A stretch of DNA of 64,000 bases, taken from the NCBI RefSeq assembly GCF_002584985.1, contig NZ_NUPZ01000024.1, forward strand, positions 35,192-99,191, given 5' to 3'. Source of the stretch: Bacillus sp. AFS029637. GTDB lineage: Bacteria; Bacillota; Bacilli; Bacillales; Bacillaceae_G. This document shows positions 63,879-64,000 of the stretch, piece after piece (position 1 is the stretch's first letter; each line of letters begins with the position of its first letter). A program made the position numbers and the translations under genes. The notes under the pieces are model-generated. The model saw only the letters and a list, made by a program, of their open reading frames with translations, searched no databases and was not told the DNA's origin.

Positions 63879-64000
63879 GTTTCTCACTCCTTTATCTGTG
63901 TCTACTTTTAGTTAATGAAAGGGACATGTTCTATGCCCTAGACAAGTTCCTAACTTTAAGAAAAATACATAATAATACCTTTTAAGCATGGATTGGGTGG

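Overview
The window is chromosomal DNA of a Bacillus cereus-group bacterium. AT-rich composition and strong AGGAGG-type ribosome binding sites fit this. So do a gerPABCDEF operon, a BclA collagen-like exosporium protein with the [13 protein letters not shown] targeting sequence, BxpB/ExsFA, a CotY/ExsY-type coat protein, CotO, and a gene order that follows the yis/yit/yja/yjb block of B. subtilis. No tRNA, rRNA, CRISPR array, prophage or intact insertion sequence was seen.

Layout. 0-1.2 kb: the end of an unrecognised helical-protein operon with a decayed tail. 1.3-3.3 kb: the germination operon gerPA-F (minus strand) behind a mother-cell type promoter. 3.4-9.7 kb: a Spo0E-like phosphatase, YisK, RocD, YisL, YisN and AsnO. 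9.7-13.2 kb: a decayed ferrochelatase and an intact catalase, each behind a PerR-like box, then an ammonium transporter behind two TnrA/GlnR boxes. 13.3-20 kb: a probably inactive membrane-anchored GH13 protein, YajQ, CvfB/YitL, foldase PrsA, YitT, three very small genes and a HAD hydrolase. 20-30 kb: YjzC, ClpB with a CtsR operator, YjzD, YjaU, YjaV, ComZ, the FapR-controlled fabH-fabF pair, YjaZ and YjbA. 30-42 kb: a tandem structured repeat, trpS with a T-box leader, the oppABCDF peptide importer, a MATE exporter and a second orphan OppA. 42-55 kb: the Spx/MecA/SpxH proteolysis group, cardiolipin synthase, CoiA, PepF, truncated haemoglobin, a CYTH protein, alarmone synthetase, NAD kinase and a pseudouridine synthase. 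55-64 kb: a HAEG-repeat surface protein with an autocleavage-type C-terminus, PrpE, a SEDS protein, then the exosporium/coat cluster (bclA, a dead glycosyltransferase, fabI, cotO, cotY, yjcA, bxpB).

Shared themes. Spore formation and germination genes lie at both ends. Thiol and peroxide stress links katA, spx, spxH and clpB, and both katA and spx carry PerR-like boxes. Fatty-acid synthesis genes fabHF and fabI share FapR-type operators. Nitrogen and peptide nutrition (amt, rocD, opp) shows TnrA-like and CodY-like boxes.

The most interesting non-routine items are: two gene relics next to functional partners (ferrochelatase beside katA, glycosyltransferase beside bclA); the GH13 pseudoenzyme; the heptad-repeat autocleaving protein; a 124-bp tandem repeat whose two copies keep a hairpin by a paired base change; a 20-bp tandem repeat after katA; and a small gene whose only well-placed start codon is ATT. 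No wholly new multi-gene system can be claimed from the sequence alone.
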